DNA of 64,000 bases from Glutamicibacter sp. B1 (lineage in GTDB: Bacteria; Actinomycetota; Actinomycetes; Actinomycetales; Micrococcaceae). Position 1 is the first letter of the stretch, and the number at the start of each line of letters is the position of its first letter. A model generated the notes under the pieces. The model was not told the origin of the DNA and searched no databases. It saw nothing but the letters and a program-made list of their open reading frames with translations. Location of the stretch: assembly GCF_039602135.1 (NCBI RefSeq), contig NZ_CP125942.1, positions 868,001-932,000 on the forward strand. Direction: 5' to 3'. Positions 21,718-29,458 of this stretch are shown one piece after another. The translations under genes were made by a program, and so were the position numbers.

Positions 21718-21834
21718 ATGAAGACGACGGCCGGTAACTTGCGCGCTTACAGCGAATTGAGCCCTATTGAAGTGGCTTCTACTGCATTGGAGTCAGAAGG
21801 CACAGCGATAACAGTGCGAATAATTGTTTGCTAA
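21718..21834 (+). CDS. 38-residue ORF with good ribosome site, unknown
   Basis: A tiny gene with AAAGGA placed 8 nt before ATG 21718. The peptide has an acidic amphipathic N-terminal part (YSELSPIEVASTALESE) followed by a short hydrophobic tail ending in a single C-terminal cysteine (ITVRIIVC). This leader-plus-short-core shape is reminiscent of ribosomally made peptide precursors, but no modification, export or immunity gene lies nearby, so that reading is speculation. It could also be the remnant of a larger gene damaged during islet formation. It is divergent from the sigma factor gene. Confidence 0.4.
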   Translation: MKTTAGNLRAYSELSPIEVASTALESEGTAITVRIIVC

Positions 21835-21875
21835 GCATGGAGTAACGGTTGTCCAATGTAGACAAAAGAATCTCA

Positions 21876-22046
21876 ATGAGCGGTATCGACTTTGAACTGA
21901 TCTCCAAGGGGCCAGCCATCGCAGCGACGAATGAGATATTTCCGGTAGGAGACCAGTTCAATTTCCGAAGAATTCTTGATTCGTCCTGCCTGGCTATGAA
22001 CGTCGACAAATTTTTGACTCAGAAATCAGCAGATCAAAAAGAATAA
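21876..22046 (+). CDS. 56-residue ORF, unknown, possibly a fragment
   Basis: ATG 21876 begins MSGIDFELISKGPAIAATNE and ends at TAA 22046. There is no good Shine-Dalgarno, and the frame is closed upstream by TAA 21843, so a TTG start at 21849 is the only extension. The sequence is not recognised. It may be a decayed piece of a larger protein. Together with the 38-residue ORF it occupies the roughly 610-bp interval between the sigma factor and HutD genes, which otherwise shows nothing identifiable. Confidence 0.25.
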   Translation: MSGIDFELISKGPAIAATNEIFPVGDQFNFRRILDSSCLAMNVDKFLTQKSADQKE

Positions 22047-22129
22047 TGAGGGCCGTCAATTAGTGCGTTCGGCCGAATTTATTGCACTGCAACCGCGGTA
22101 CTCGTTGAAGGGCAACGCACGTCTTTGGG

Positions 22130-22675
22130 TTAACGCTTGGTGAGGGTGGCTAGTACGAACCGTCCCGAAAACGGCTGTTCCATGGGGTTCGTGAGCAGGA
22201 GAGAATCCAATCGGGAAAAGGTTTGGCCGTTTCCTGCGCAGGTATTTTCCAGAGCGATCAGCAACTGAATACTCGATTCAACAAACCCCAGGACCGGCGA
22301 CTGCACAATCTCTACCGATGGTTCCCACATGTCGCGCAACCCCATGACATTCAGGTCAAGGAACCCTGCACTTTCCGGCGTCGCTGAAACATCGTCCTCA
22401 CCGTCAAAGACGACAGTTCCCTCCACCGGGAGCAACAACTGTTGGTCGTTGATGACCAGTTCCACCGATCCAGGCCCCAAAGCTACCTGACCGCGTCGAA
22501 CGCCGGGGTAGGGGCTGTATGGCTGAGTTCCAGTAATCTCGGCAATACTAATTTTCCATGTCCACTCGCCAGCTGCCTTGGTGGCATCGCTGAAAAGGGT
22601 GCGAGTGATGCCCTTACCGTTTTTCCAAGTTTGGGGTGGCAATTCGGTGTATCGAACGATAAGCGGTCTTGGCAT
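22130..22675 (-). CDS. hutD: HutD-family protein (copy 1)
   Basis: A 181-residue cupin-like HutD protein. Family hallmarks are the N-terminal RYTELPPQTWKNGKGITRTLFSD, WTWKISIAEI, and GEDDVSATPESAGFLDLNVM. HutD/Ves proteins accompany histidine-utilisation genes in some bacteria; their biochemical role is unsettled. The frame is open upstream to 22840, but ATG 22675 carries a GAAGGA site and starts right at the conserved region. A second HutD lies at 30077-30649. hutI lies 20 kb away and hutH/hutU are absent, so a histidine role is unproven. It belongs to the gatB islet. Confidence 0.85.
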   Translation of the reverse strand: MPRPLIVRYTELPPQTWKNGKGITRTLFSDATKAAGEWTWKISIAEITGTQPYSPYPGVRRGQVALGPGSVELVINDQQLLLPVEGTVVFDGEDDVSATPESAGFLDLNVMGLRDMWEPSVEIVQSPVLGFVESSIQLLIALENTCAGNGQTFSRLDSLLLTNPMEQPFSGRFVLATLTKR

Positions 22676-22828
22676 GAGGTCGGAGTTCCTTCGTTTCTTG
22701 GCGAGATAATTCAATGCTTGCATTCTCAACCCTTTGTGCGGCCCTGGAATTTCAAGCGCTGTCTGGACGGGCATAATTGCGAAGTTGACCAGGTCCCAAA
22801 CTGCATCAGCCACGTGTAGGGTGACAAC

Positions 22829-23356
22829 ATGACGATGCAATTCATTCCGATGGGCAGCTCAGATATACAGGACGTAATTGAATTTCTGACAGCGAATCGG
22901 TTCCCGTATCACGTGCGCAGTGAGTGGACGGAAGAACAAGCCGCCATGACGGTGAGAAACGGCCGATTCTGGAATGATTCCTCACAGGGATACTGGATTG
23001 TTGACGGTCAAAAACGTTTGGGAATAGTCAGCTTGGAAGACGATGTACCCATGTTTGATTTGAGGCTATCCGAAGAAAAACGGGGTCTCGGTTATGGCGT
23101 TAAGATCTTGGAAGCCCTAACGGATAAGGTATTCACCGAGATGACCGATGTTGTGAGGTTCGAAGGACAAACGAGGGAAGATAATCTTCCGATGCGTAGA
23201 ACGTTTGTGAAGGCAGGGTTTCTGAAAGAGGCACACTATCGGATGGGTTGGCCTATGGGCGATGGTCAGTTTGTGTCATCTGTGGCTTATTCGATGATTC
23301 GTCCCGATTGGAAATCCGGAAAAACTACTGAATTTATTTGGGACGATTTGTCTTGA
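22829..23356 (+). CDS. GNAT-family N-acetyltransferase
   Basis: A 175-residue RimJ/RimL-like acetyltransferase. MFDLRLSEEKRGLGYGVKILEALTDKVF is the acetyl-CoA-binding motif A, and RRTFVKAGFLKEAHYRM matches motif B of RimL-like proteins. The acceptor is unknown. It starts 154 bp from the divergent HutD gene and ends 13 bp before the displaced gatB tail, so it is the last gene of the islet. Codon use is more A/T-rich than in gatCAB, which fits acquired DNA. Confidence 0.85.
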   Translation: MTMQFIPMGSSDIQDVIEFLTANRFPYHVRSEWTEEQAAMTVRNGRFWNDSSQGYWIVDGQKRLGIVSLEDDVPMFDLRLSEEKRGLGYGVKILEALTDKVFTEMTDVVRFEGQTREDNLPMRRTFVKAGFLKEAHYRMGWPMGDGQFVSSVAYSMIRPDWKSGKTTEFIWDDLS

Positions 23357-23369
23357 TAGTCGTTTGTGA

Positions 23370-23435
23370 GCTGCGAGCGGTCAGAACGATGAAGGCCGCA
23401 TTCGTGAAATTGTAATGGAGAAGCTGGGACTCTAG
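23370..23435 (+). pseudogene. displaced/duplicated 3' end of gatB (22 codons)
   Basis: Translated in frame, this segment gives a GatB C-terminus (...GQNDEGRIREIVMEKLGL, stop). It aligns without gaps to the last 22 codons of gatB (19737-19802): 53 of 66 bases and 16 of 21 residues are identical, and stretches such as GAAAT(C/T)GT(G/A)ATGGAGAAGCTGGG differ only at third positions. It has no start codon and is not expressed as a gene. It marks the right edge of the islet. Confidence 0.85.
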
Positions 23436-23579
23436 ACCGTACTTTTCATATCTGAACCGTTGGCCTCAGGCATCTTAGTGGGAAGTTTGAATCTGCCGCT
23501 TCTAACTGTTGAGGTAATGATTCGTAGTTGATGACGCAAACTTTTATGAGACGTTTGGATATTCGGTTAGTCTCGAAAT

Positions 23580-24512
23580 ATGATCAACGCATCTCGTGGA
23601 GTAAAGATTTTCAGCATGGTGGCCACGGTAGGTCTACTGGCCGCGGGCTGTAGCGAACCGAAAACCGAGCTCAAGACTTTGACGCCGACGGTAGTTCCTA
23701 CACCCAGTGAAGAACAACCTGAGATCAAGTCGCTACGAGATGTGGACCTCGGGAACGCAATATGGATTGATCCGATGTTATTCGACGGAAAAACCTCGAA
23801 AATTCATCTGAAGGACTCAAAGGGCAACGACGAATTTAGCAGCTACGAGCTTGGCAAGATCGTCTACTCGGATCTGAATGGCGATGGGGTGGAGGATGCC
23901 GTTGCGGAACTAAAATCCACCTCAGGTAATGCCTACTGGGAACACTATGTTGCGTGGGTTGCCACCGATGATGACCCAGTGCAAGTTCCGGGGGAGTTTG
24001 CCTACACTCACAATTGTGGTTCAACTGTGACGAATGTTGAACCAGCCACGGATGGCATCAAGATCACCGAATACCTCCGCAGTGACTTTCAAAATACAGC
24101 TTGTTCGGAGAACGGTCCGCTGAAGCAAGTTCGAACTGTGGGTGTGGAGCAATATGCCGACGACGACCAGTATTATCTGGTTCGCAAGGACACTCTTGGA
24201 GGCTACGGAGGTTACTGCCACCCGGAAGGGAAAGGTGACACGATCGCTGTTTCGATCCCTGTCTATTCGGCGCCAAATGCCAAAAGCAAGATGCCTTTGG
24301 AGCGTCAGGCAATGATGGGCTACCTGGCCGGTCCGGATGCTGCTGGTGAAACCACCGAAGACGGGCAATGGATGCTTGGTACCGTGTTGATTAGCGACGA
24401 CAAGTCGGAGACCGGTATGCAGACGCGTTGTGCGTGGATGCCAACGGCAAAAAATCCGCTATACACCGAGGGGGAAGCGGTGTCAGGTAATAACGGGCAG
24501 CTCGCTGGCTAG
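23580..24512 (+). CDS. hypothetical lipoprotein
   Basis: A 310-residue exported protein with a lipobox LLAAGC (lipid-attached Cys24), then a Pro/Thr-rich linker (about 30-48). In the globular part, YSDLNGDGVEDAVAEL resembles the FG-GAP/calcium-binding DxNxDGxxD loop found in surface proteins. Two or more cysteines later (HNCGS, NTACSE, GGYCHP, TRCAW) could form disulfides outside the cell. The function is unknown. It begins 144 bp after the displaced gatB tail, in a gap where nothing else was found. Confidence 0.8.
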   Translation: MINASRGVKIFSMVATVGLLAAGCSEPKTELKTLTPTVVPTPSEEQPEIKSLRDVDLGNAIWIDPMLFDGKTSKIHLKDSKGNDEFSSYELGKIVYSDLNGDGVEDAVAELKSTSGNAYWEHYVAWVATDDDPVQVPGEFAYTHNCGSTVTNVEPATDGIKITEYLRSDFQNTACSENGPLKQVRTVGVEQYADDDQYYLVRKDTLGGYGGYCHPEGKGDTIAVSIPVYSAPNAKSKMPLERQAMMGYLAGPDAAGETTEDGQWMLGTVLISDDKSETGMQTRCAWMPTAKNPLYTEGEAVSGNNGQLAG

Positions 24513-24585
24513 CGCATTCAGCCTGCTTCGTAGAAAGCCACTTGCGGGAAATGAAACTTAGCGATGGCGGCAGATGCTGCCTATC

Positions 24586-24993
24586 TCATGCCCATGGATT
24601 CAAAAGTGGGACTTCAGTTCTTTCAAAATCTTTCACGTTTCTCGTCACAAGAATCAAACCATGAACCAAAGCGGTAGCGGCAATGAGCCCATCCAAATGC
24701 GGCATCGGGTTGGGGACATGTAGGTTTGCTGCAACCTGCGCAATTTGATCGTCAACAGGGATGAAAGCATCCTTGAAGTTCGGTTTGAAGTTCTGATCTA
24801 GCCAGGTTCGCAATCTGAAGCCTTGACGCGGATCTTTGCGTTCTGCCCTTTGGACGCCAACTTCAAGTTCAAAAAGCGTAATCACACTTATCTGAATGTC
24901 CGATTCCCGCTGCGCGGATAACCAGCGACGTGCAGGGGATGTGGCTGTCTTTCGCGAATCACTGATGATATTCGTATCTATCAAGAATTTCAT
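24586..24993 (-). CDS. vapC: VapC-type PIN-domain toxin
   Basis: A 135-residue PIN-domain ribonuclease. Acidic active-site residues are Asp6 (FLIDTNIIS), Glu42 (LFELEVGV) and Asp101 (HLDGLIAATA), with LVTRNVKDF at the C-terminal site (Asn119, Asp122). It is the toxin of a type II pair, cutting RNA when free. The gene overlaps the upstream antitoxin gene by ATGA (24990-24993), giving coupled translation with antitoxin first. All expected catalytic residues are present, so it should be active. Confidence 0.9.
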   Translation of the reverse strand: MKFLIDTNIISDSRKTATSPARRWLSAQRESDIQISVITLFELEVGVQRAERKDPRQGFRLRTWLDQNFKPNFKDAFIPVDDQIAQVAANLHVPNPMPHLDGLIAATALVHGLILVTRNVKDFERTEVPLLNPWA

Positions 24994-25238
24994 AGATCAA
25001 TGTCTCGTTCATGAAGCGTTCTGATGGGGAGCTCCAGTTCGTAGTCAACTTCTTCTCCTGCCCACAGGAAATCGCCAACAAATCGGTCTGCCTTTGTAAT
25101 TCGATCGTATTCCTCGGCGCTCATCAAAACATGCGATCTACGTCCATGGTCCGTAATTACGACCGGGCCTTCCAACGCAGCTCGTTTTGCTGCTGAGACG
25201 TCTTGATTGAATTCTCGGCTGGTAATGGTCTTGCTCAT
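24990..25238 (-). CDS. Phd/YefM-type antitoxin
   Basis: An 82-residue antitoxin. The N-terminal DNA-binding fold reads SKTITSREFNQDVSAAKRAALEGPVVITDHGRRSHVLMSAEEYDRI in pattern, typical of the Phd/YefM family, followed by an acidic C-terminal toxin-neutralising tail. ATG 25238 is chosen because residues upstream in the open frame are not family-like. It precedes and overlaps vapC. A 16-bp palindrome at 25260-25275 just upstream is the likely autoregulatory operator. Confidence 0.88.
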   Translation of the reverse strand: MSKTITSREFNQDVSAAKRAALEGPVVITDHGRRSHVLMSAEEYDRITKADRFVGDFLWAGEEVDYELELPIRTLHERDIDL

Positions 25239-25259
25239 CCTGCCCACATCCTTTGTGCC

Positions 25260-25275
25260 TATAGTAGGTACTATA
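25260..25275. promoter_or_regulatory. antitoxin autoregulatory palindrome
   Basis: The perfect palindrome TATAGTA-GG-TACTATA sits 22 bp upstream of the antitoxin start and overlaps a minus-strand ACTATA -10-like box. Confidence 0.6.
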
Positions 25276-25393
25276 CGACGAAGGGGCAAGGGGCAACAGC
25301 CCCACCCGCTTCCTGTTCGTAAACCCCGCCATGCCTTCAATAGCCCATAGGCAGTTCCTTGTCCGTACAGGCATTTTTTGTCAGTCACCATCG

Positions 25394-25951
25394 ATGCATA
25401 ATGGACTGGTGAAGAATGGATGGTTCGATAGGCCGGGCGGTGAGCCTGTTCATCTTGTTGAGCACGATTCATCATGGGCCGGGCAAGCCGCTGATTGGTC
25501 GCATCGGATCAACCTTGCCCTTGGCTCGACTGTCGAATCTGTAGCGCACATCGGGTCGACCGCGGTTCCCGGTCTCATTTCCAAGCCTGTTCTCGACATT
25601 CAGGTCGCTGTTTTGGATATCTCCGATGAGTCTGCCTACCGCAGTGGTCTTGAAACTCTGGGGCTCATACTGCGACAACGAGAATCCGATCACCGATTCT
25701 TTCGTCCACCTGCAGGCGAACTGCGAACAGTACATGTTCATGTGTGCGAAGTAGGCTCGATCTGGGAACGAGAGCATTTGGTGTTTCGTGATCGACTGAG
25801 AGCAGATCCAGCGTTAGTCCGCGCCTATGCCAGATTGAAACTAGGATTAGCCAAGAGCGTTGGGCATGATCGGCTTGCTTATACGAACGGCAAATCTCAG
25901 TTCATCAAGGATGTTGTTGACGGAACGCTGCCGCATGACTTGTCGGAGTGA
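25394..25951 (+). CDS. GrpB/UPF0157 nucleotidyltransferase-like protein
   Basis: A 185-residue GrpB-family protein. The characteristic motif VESVAHIGSTAVPGLISKPVLDIQVAV (GST...KP.lDi) is the nucleotidyltransferase-fold signature, followed by HVHVCEVGS and LRFRD-like FRDRLRADPALVRAYARLK. The start is uncertain: ATG 25394 is the first internal Met, and GTG 25409 is possible. The cellular function of the family is not established. Its end overlaps the convergent GlxA-type gene by 47 bp. Confidence 0.82.
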   Translation: MHNGLVKNGWFDRPGGEPVHLVEHDSSWAGQAADWSHRINLALGSTVESVAHIGSTAVPGLISKPVLDIQVAVLDISDESAYRSGLETLGLILRQRESDHRFFRPPAGELRTVHVHVCEVGSIWEREHLVFRDRLRADPALVRAYARLKLGLAKSVGHDRLAYTNGKSQFIKDVVDGTLPHDLSE

Positions 25952-26852
25952 CTCCTAAACGGGCTATGAAATGCTTGCGCAGTAGATCATCCGAAGTAAA
26001 ACCTACTTCGCGCGCAATGGCACCAATCGACAAGTCTGTTTGTTCAAGGAGCTGTTGTGCCTCGCGTACTCGAAGATCATTTAGCCATTTAACTGGTGTG
26101 GTTCCGAGATTCGTAGAGAACCATCGGTGAAAAGATCGGGGCGACATTGCGCAGGCTGCCGAGAGTTCCTTGATGCTCCACTGGCGTTGAAGGTTGTTAG
26201 CTACCTGCAAATGTAAGTGTTCGACGGACGGTACCGGCCTAGCAGGGATGGTCGTATCTGCATATTGGGCCTGCGTACCTGGCCTGAAAACTGGTGTGAC
26301 CATGGCCTTGGCAATGGACTGAGCGGCGCTTGCCCCCCAGCGCTGTCGGACTAGCTGCAATAAGAGATCAATGCCGGCGGTGACTCCAGCTGATGTCCAG
26401 ATTTTGTCCTCGCCACAATACAAGTCCCTAGCCTTGACGTGAATTTTTGGGTATCGACTGGCTAGTTCATCAGCGAATCGCCAGTGGGTAGTAGCCGTGC
26501 GTCCATCGAGTAAGCCTGCCGCAGCTAGAGTGAATGCGCCGGTGCACAACGAAGCCACGACTACGCCTGCGGATGCGGCTCGTGCGACTGCGGCAACTTC
26601 CTGACAGTGCGGTTCGGCCAGCGGATCTTCACTTCCAGGGACGATTAAGACGTCTAGTTCCTCGACTGAGGTGAAGTCGTGGGTGCTACGTATGGACTGG
26701 AACGGGTCGAGATCCGTGATGCGATTGGCGGCAATGAGGCGAATCGTCGGTTGGGGGAGTCCGCGGTCTGAACGGTCGTCAAAGACTTCGCGAATCACCG
26801 CAATATCAAATGCACGGCGTCCCGGGCCAATAAGAATTCCCACGATTGTCAT
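25905..26852 (-). CDS. GlxA-type transcriptional regulator (DJ-1/PfpI + AraC HTH)
   Basis: A 315-residue regulator. The N-terminal class I glutamine-amidotransferase-like domain (residues about 5-175) has the nucleophile-elbow-like ASLCTGAFTLAAAGLL. A C-terminal AraC/XylS DNA-binding domain follows (about 215-310), with IKELSAACAMSPRSFHRWF and IGAIAREVGFTSDDLLRKHF. It is divergent from an isochorismatase-like hydrolase gene 70 bp away, a pairing common in actinobacteria and proteobacteria, so it probably controls that hydrolase. Confidence 0.88.
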   Translation of the reverse strand: MTIVGILIGPGRRAFDIAVIREVFDDRSDRGLPQPTIRLIAANRITDLDPFQSIRSTHDFTSVEELDVLIVPGSEDPLAEPHCQEVAAVARAASAGVVVASLCTGAFTLAAAGLLDGRTATTHWRFADELASRYPKIHVKARDLYCGEDKIWTSAGVTAGIDLLLQLVRQRWGASAAQSIAKAMVTPVFRPGTQAQYADTTIPARPVPSVEHLHLQVANNLQRQWSIKELSAACAMSPRSFHRWFSTNLGTTPVKWLNDLRVREAQQLLEQTDLSIGAIAREVGFTSDDLLRKHFIARLGVTPTSHAAAFRQQHP

Positions 26853-26922
26853 GGCACAATTTTATCGAACCTTGTCATTCATGCCACTGTTTTGGTCTCC
26901 TCATCCCTGATGAAGTAGAAAC

Positions 26923-27498
26923 ATGATTACCAATGACAACGTGGCACTTATCGTGATCGATATGCAGCAAGGTTTCTACGATGCTACATGGGGTCCGACG
27001 ACTAACTATCCTGAATGCGAAAATAACGTGGACCGACTTGTAGCCGAGTGGTCCACACGCCGGATGCCGGTAGTGGTCGTCAGACATGATAGCCGTAATC
27101 CAACTTCGCCATTGTTCACGGAAGGGGACGGCAATGATCTCCTTGAAAATATTCAGAACGCAGCTACGGATCTTCTCGTCACGAAAACGGTGAACTCTTC
27201 CTTTTACGGTTCACCAGATCTGGCGCAGTGGCTTAGGGACAGGGCGATTTCTCAGATTGTGATTTGTGGAATCCAAACCAATTTATGTGTTGAAACGACC
27301 GCACGCATGGGCGGAAATCTCGGATTTGAAGTTTTTGTGCCGCTCGACGCAACTCGAACCTTTGATCTGGCTGGCCCAGACGGAACTGTCATTTCAGCGA
27401 GCACCTTGATGCAGGTTACTGCCACAAATCTTCACGGAGATGGGTTTGCTCAAGTGGTTTCAACGCAAGATGTTTTGGACTCAGTGAGGGCGATATAA
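26923..27498 (+). CDS. isochorismatase-like cysteine hydrolase
   Basis: A 191-residue member of the isochorismatase/nicotinamidase superfamily. The catalytic Asp (ALIVIDMQQGF, Asp14) and the GIQTNLCVETTARMGGNLGFEV segment with the nucleophilic Cys preceded by Thr-Asn-Leu are visible, and VTKTVNSSF carries the Lys. Substrates in the family include nicotinamide, N-carbamoyl compounds and isochorismate; this one cannot be assigned. It is divergent from the GlxA-type regulator. The 229 bp after it hold no convincing gene. Confidence 0.87.
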   Translation: MITNDNVALIVIDMQQGFYDATWGPTTNYPECENNVDRLVAEWSTRRMPVVVVRHDSRNPTSPLFTEGDGNDLLENIQNAATDLLVTKTVNSSFYGSPDLAQWLRDRAISQIVICGIQTNLCVETTARMGGNLGFEVFVPLDATRTFDLAGPDGTVISASTLMQVTATNLHGDGFAQVVSTQDVLDSVRAI

Positions 27499-27727
27499 CT
27501 CATCTTCGATATTTACTTTTCTTGCTGACGAATCTGTACGGTGCTGGTGCCAAGAGTAGCGATTGATAGTGGAAGTAAAGAACAACGAGAGCCTTATGTT
27601 CTGGCGCTTGGGCGATGACAGATTGCTGGACTCGATATCCCATGCACTGCTCAGTCACGGCACGGAAAGCAGTGAAGCAACCAGTCTCGACGTACGACTT
27701 AGTAGTCCAAATTTTATTGTTGAGGAT

Positions 27728-28201
27728 TTATGTGCGGGGCCGGCACAAGAAGTCGCGAGTGATTTCTAGATGCCCCAAGTGCTGACAAAGTTCTTCGTAG
27801 ACGTGCAGGAGGACACCGCCACAGGTTGCCATCCAATGGTCGACTTCGCGACCAGATGGCAAGTCGGCCGGAGCCTCTGGCATCACGGTGCGTAAAAGAT
27901 CCGCAACGAAAGCGTCCCTAGTATCAGTAGCTAGGTTCAACGCATCGTGCTTGCTCATTTCTGCGCTGAACTCGGCATCCCGATCACGAGGGACCGCGAT
28001 GCCGAGATTCACCGTAGAGGACCAGCGACGCATCATTCCACAGCAGTGCACCAGAATCTGCACCGGAGAATTGCTACCTGACACCGGCAAATAACTGTTC
28101 ACCAACTCCGCTGGGATGGCGTTGACGGTATCGACGAGCTGGTCGAACTTTTCCAACAAAAGTTTGACGAGGATTTGCTCGTTGACTGTCTCAGGATTCA
28201 T
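27728..28201 (-). CDS. DinB-superfamily protein, DUF664/mycothiol-transferase type
   Basis: A 157-residue four-helix-bundle protein. Probable metal-ligand histidines lie in LVHCCGMMRRW, EVDHWM and the diagnostic C-terminal helix HVYEELCQHLGHLEITRDFL. This helix is typical of the actinobacterial DUF664 branch of DinB, whose members use mycothiol as cofactor in thiol transfer or detoxification. The substrate is unknown. Confidence 0.82.
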   Translation of the reverse strand: MNPETVNEQILVKLLLEKFDQLVDTVNAIPAELVNSYLPVSGSNSPVQILVHCCGMMRRWSSTVNLGIAVPRDRDAEFSAEMSKHDALNLATDTRDAFVADLLRTVMPEAPADLPSGREVDHWMATCGGVLLHVYEELCQHLGHLEITRDFLCRPRT

Positions 28202-28274
28202 GGCACGATTCTAAGCAAGATCCGGTGCGTCATCACTGACGCGGGTCGGCAAGCCGTAGAGAAGCAGAGCAAGT

Positions 28275-29339
28275 CTAGGAAGCATGCTTCCCTGCATGGG
28301 GCGTCTCCAGCGTGCTTTCTGGAACGTGCATTGATTCTTTGGCACGGAAGTGGCCGATCAAGGTCAGAACAATACCTACCAAGGCCCATGCACCCAGAGT
28401 CCACCACTGCTGGGCCGTCGAAGCTTCAGGGAAGTAACTCAGCGATCGGATCAGTGATCCTGAAGCGCCGGGAACCATGTACTGCCCAATCACACCCCAA
28501 GGTGCTGCCAAGAACTGCCAAGGCATGGTGGCACCTGAGAGTGGATTACCAACAAACATGGTCAGCACTGCTCCAATTCCAATGCCGGCTCTGCCGACAA
28601 GTGAGGTGCAGCCAACAATAAAGGAAGCGGTAGCCATCATGGTCAGTCCCATGGCCAGAGCATTAATCCAGAAGTCGCCCTGAAGGTACTGGAACCAGGT
28701 CTGCATGATGAATGCGACAACGACTCCAGCGGCAACCGCAAAGCTGGCCACTGCTGCCAAGCGTCGTACCGGTCCGGTGATGAGCAATGAAATAAGCACA
28801 CCGCCGATCATGCCGCCGATGGCCATAGGGAAGGATGCTGAAGCCAGTCCGGAACCATTTGAATCGTGCTCGGAGTATGAGACGACAGGGGTGACTGCAA
28901 CCTTCACCGCTGTAGGATCACCACCGGCTTGAGCGACTTGTTGCGAAACTTGGGCCTGCAATTGGGTGGCTACTCCCGTGAGCATCTGGGCCGATACGGC
29001 GCTGGCCGCTGGAGCGGTCAAAACTTCAGGAACCTCGGTGCCTGAACCTAGAACGATAGCGCCATAGGTTTCCTGGGACTCAATTTGATCAATGGCCTCG
29101 TCACGGTCTGCGGCTGGGATGAAATCAAAGGTTTCATTGGTTCCCGTCGCATTCTCCAGCGCGGATACTTTGGCCTGATCGCCGGAAATACTGACCGGAA
29201 GGTTTCGCGCTTCGGCGGTCTTTCCTGGCCAGAGGAAAGCAAGGACGATGATGGCAAGTGCGATCGATGCTGCAACACCGATGACCACGGCGACGGGCCA
29301 CTTGGTATGTGGGGTTGGCGTGCTTACTGGGGATGTCAT
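28275..29339 (-). CDS. membrane permease-like protein (ABC-2/DUF3533 type), TetR-controlled
   Basis: A 354-residue protein with one N-terminal span (about 16-38), an extracytoplasmic domain of about 130 residues (DFIPAADRDEAIDQIESQETYGAIVLG) and about six C-terminal spans. This layout is that of YhgE/DUF3533/ABC-2-type membrane proteins linked to export or drug tolerance. No ATPase gene is adjacent. ATG 29339 has AAGGAG at good spacing; longer starts lack one. It is divergent from a TetR gene, with a palindrome between them, so it is probably an inducible exporter. Confidence 0.75.
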   Translation of the reverse strand: MTSPVSTPTPHTKWPVAVVIGVAASIALAIIVLAFLWPGKTAEARNLPVSISGDQAKVSALENATGTNETFDFIPAADRDEAIDQIESQETYGAIVLGSGTEVPEVLTAPAASAVSAQMLTGVATQLQAQVSQQVAQAGGDPTAVKVAVTPVVSYSEHDSNGSGLASASFPMAIGGMIGGVLISLLITGPVRRLAAVASFAVAAGVVVAFIMQTWFQYLQGDFWINALAMGLTMMATASFIVGCTSLVGRAGIGIGAVLTMFVGNPLSGATMPWQFLAAPWGVIGQYMVPGASGSLIRSLSYFPEASTAQQWWTLGAWALVGIVLTLIGHFRAKESMHVPESTLETPHAGKHAS

Positions 29340-29418
29340 TCTCTGACTCCTTAGGAAAATTCGGCGAGCGAAACTATGCGGTGGATCTGGCGCGTGGTAA
29401 CTCTCAAACATAACTCTA

Positions 29419-29440
29419 CAGCTGAGGAATTCCTCACCTG
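29419..29440. promoter_or_regulatory. TetR operator between divergent permease and tetR-type genes
   Basis: A 22-bp near-perfect palindrome (core TGAGGAATTCCTCA, 10 of 11 arm positions pair) covers the expected -35 zone of the TetR gene, 7 bp before its TATACT -10 box. Confidence 0.65.
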
Positions 29441-29446
29441 TGGAAG

Positions 29447-29452
29447 TATACT
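29447..29452 (+). promoter_or_regulatory. -10 box for leaderless TetR transcript
   Basis: TATACT lies 6 nt before ATG 29459, with no Shine-Dalgarno. Confidence 0.55.
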
Positions 29453-29458
29453 GAATTT

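Larger units (their letters stand above)
19803..23435. mobile_element. putative islet inserted at the 3' end of gatB
   Basis: The segment is bounded by the true gatB end and a diverged repeat of the gatB 3' end (23370-23435). It carries the gatB terminator, the CU044_5270/sigma pair, a stretch of small ORFs, a HutD gene and an acetyltransferase, and is visibly more A+T-rich than gatCAB. There is no integrase, transposase or tRNA gene. It could be an integrated element that lost its recombinase, or DNA brought in by recombination from a strain whose own gatB end came along. Confidence 0.55.

Noticed and set aside
27563-27769. Possible 68-residue plus-strand gene after the isochorismatase-like gene
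   Set aside because: TTG start without ribosome site, overlaps the end of the DinB-type gene, no recognisable features.
28275-29339. TetR-linked permease considered part of a full ABC exporter
   Set aside because: No ATP-binding cassette gene lies next to it on either strand.
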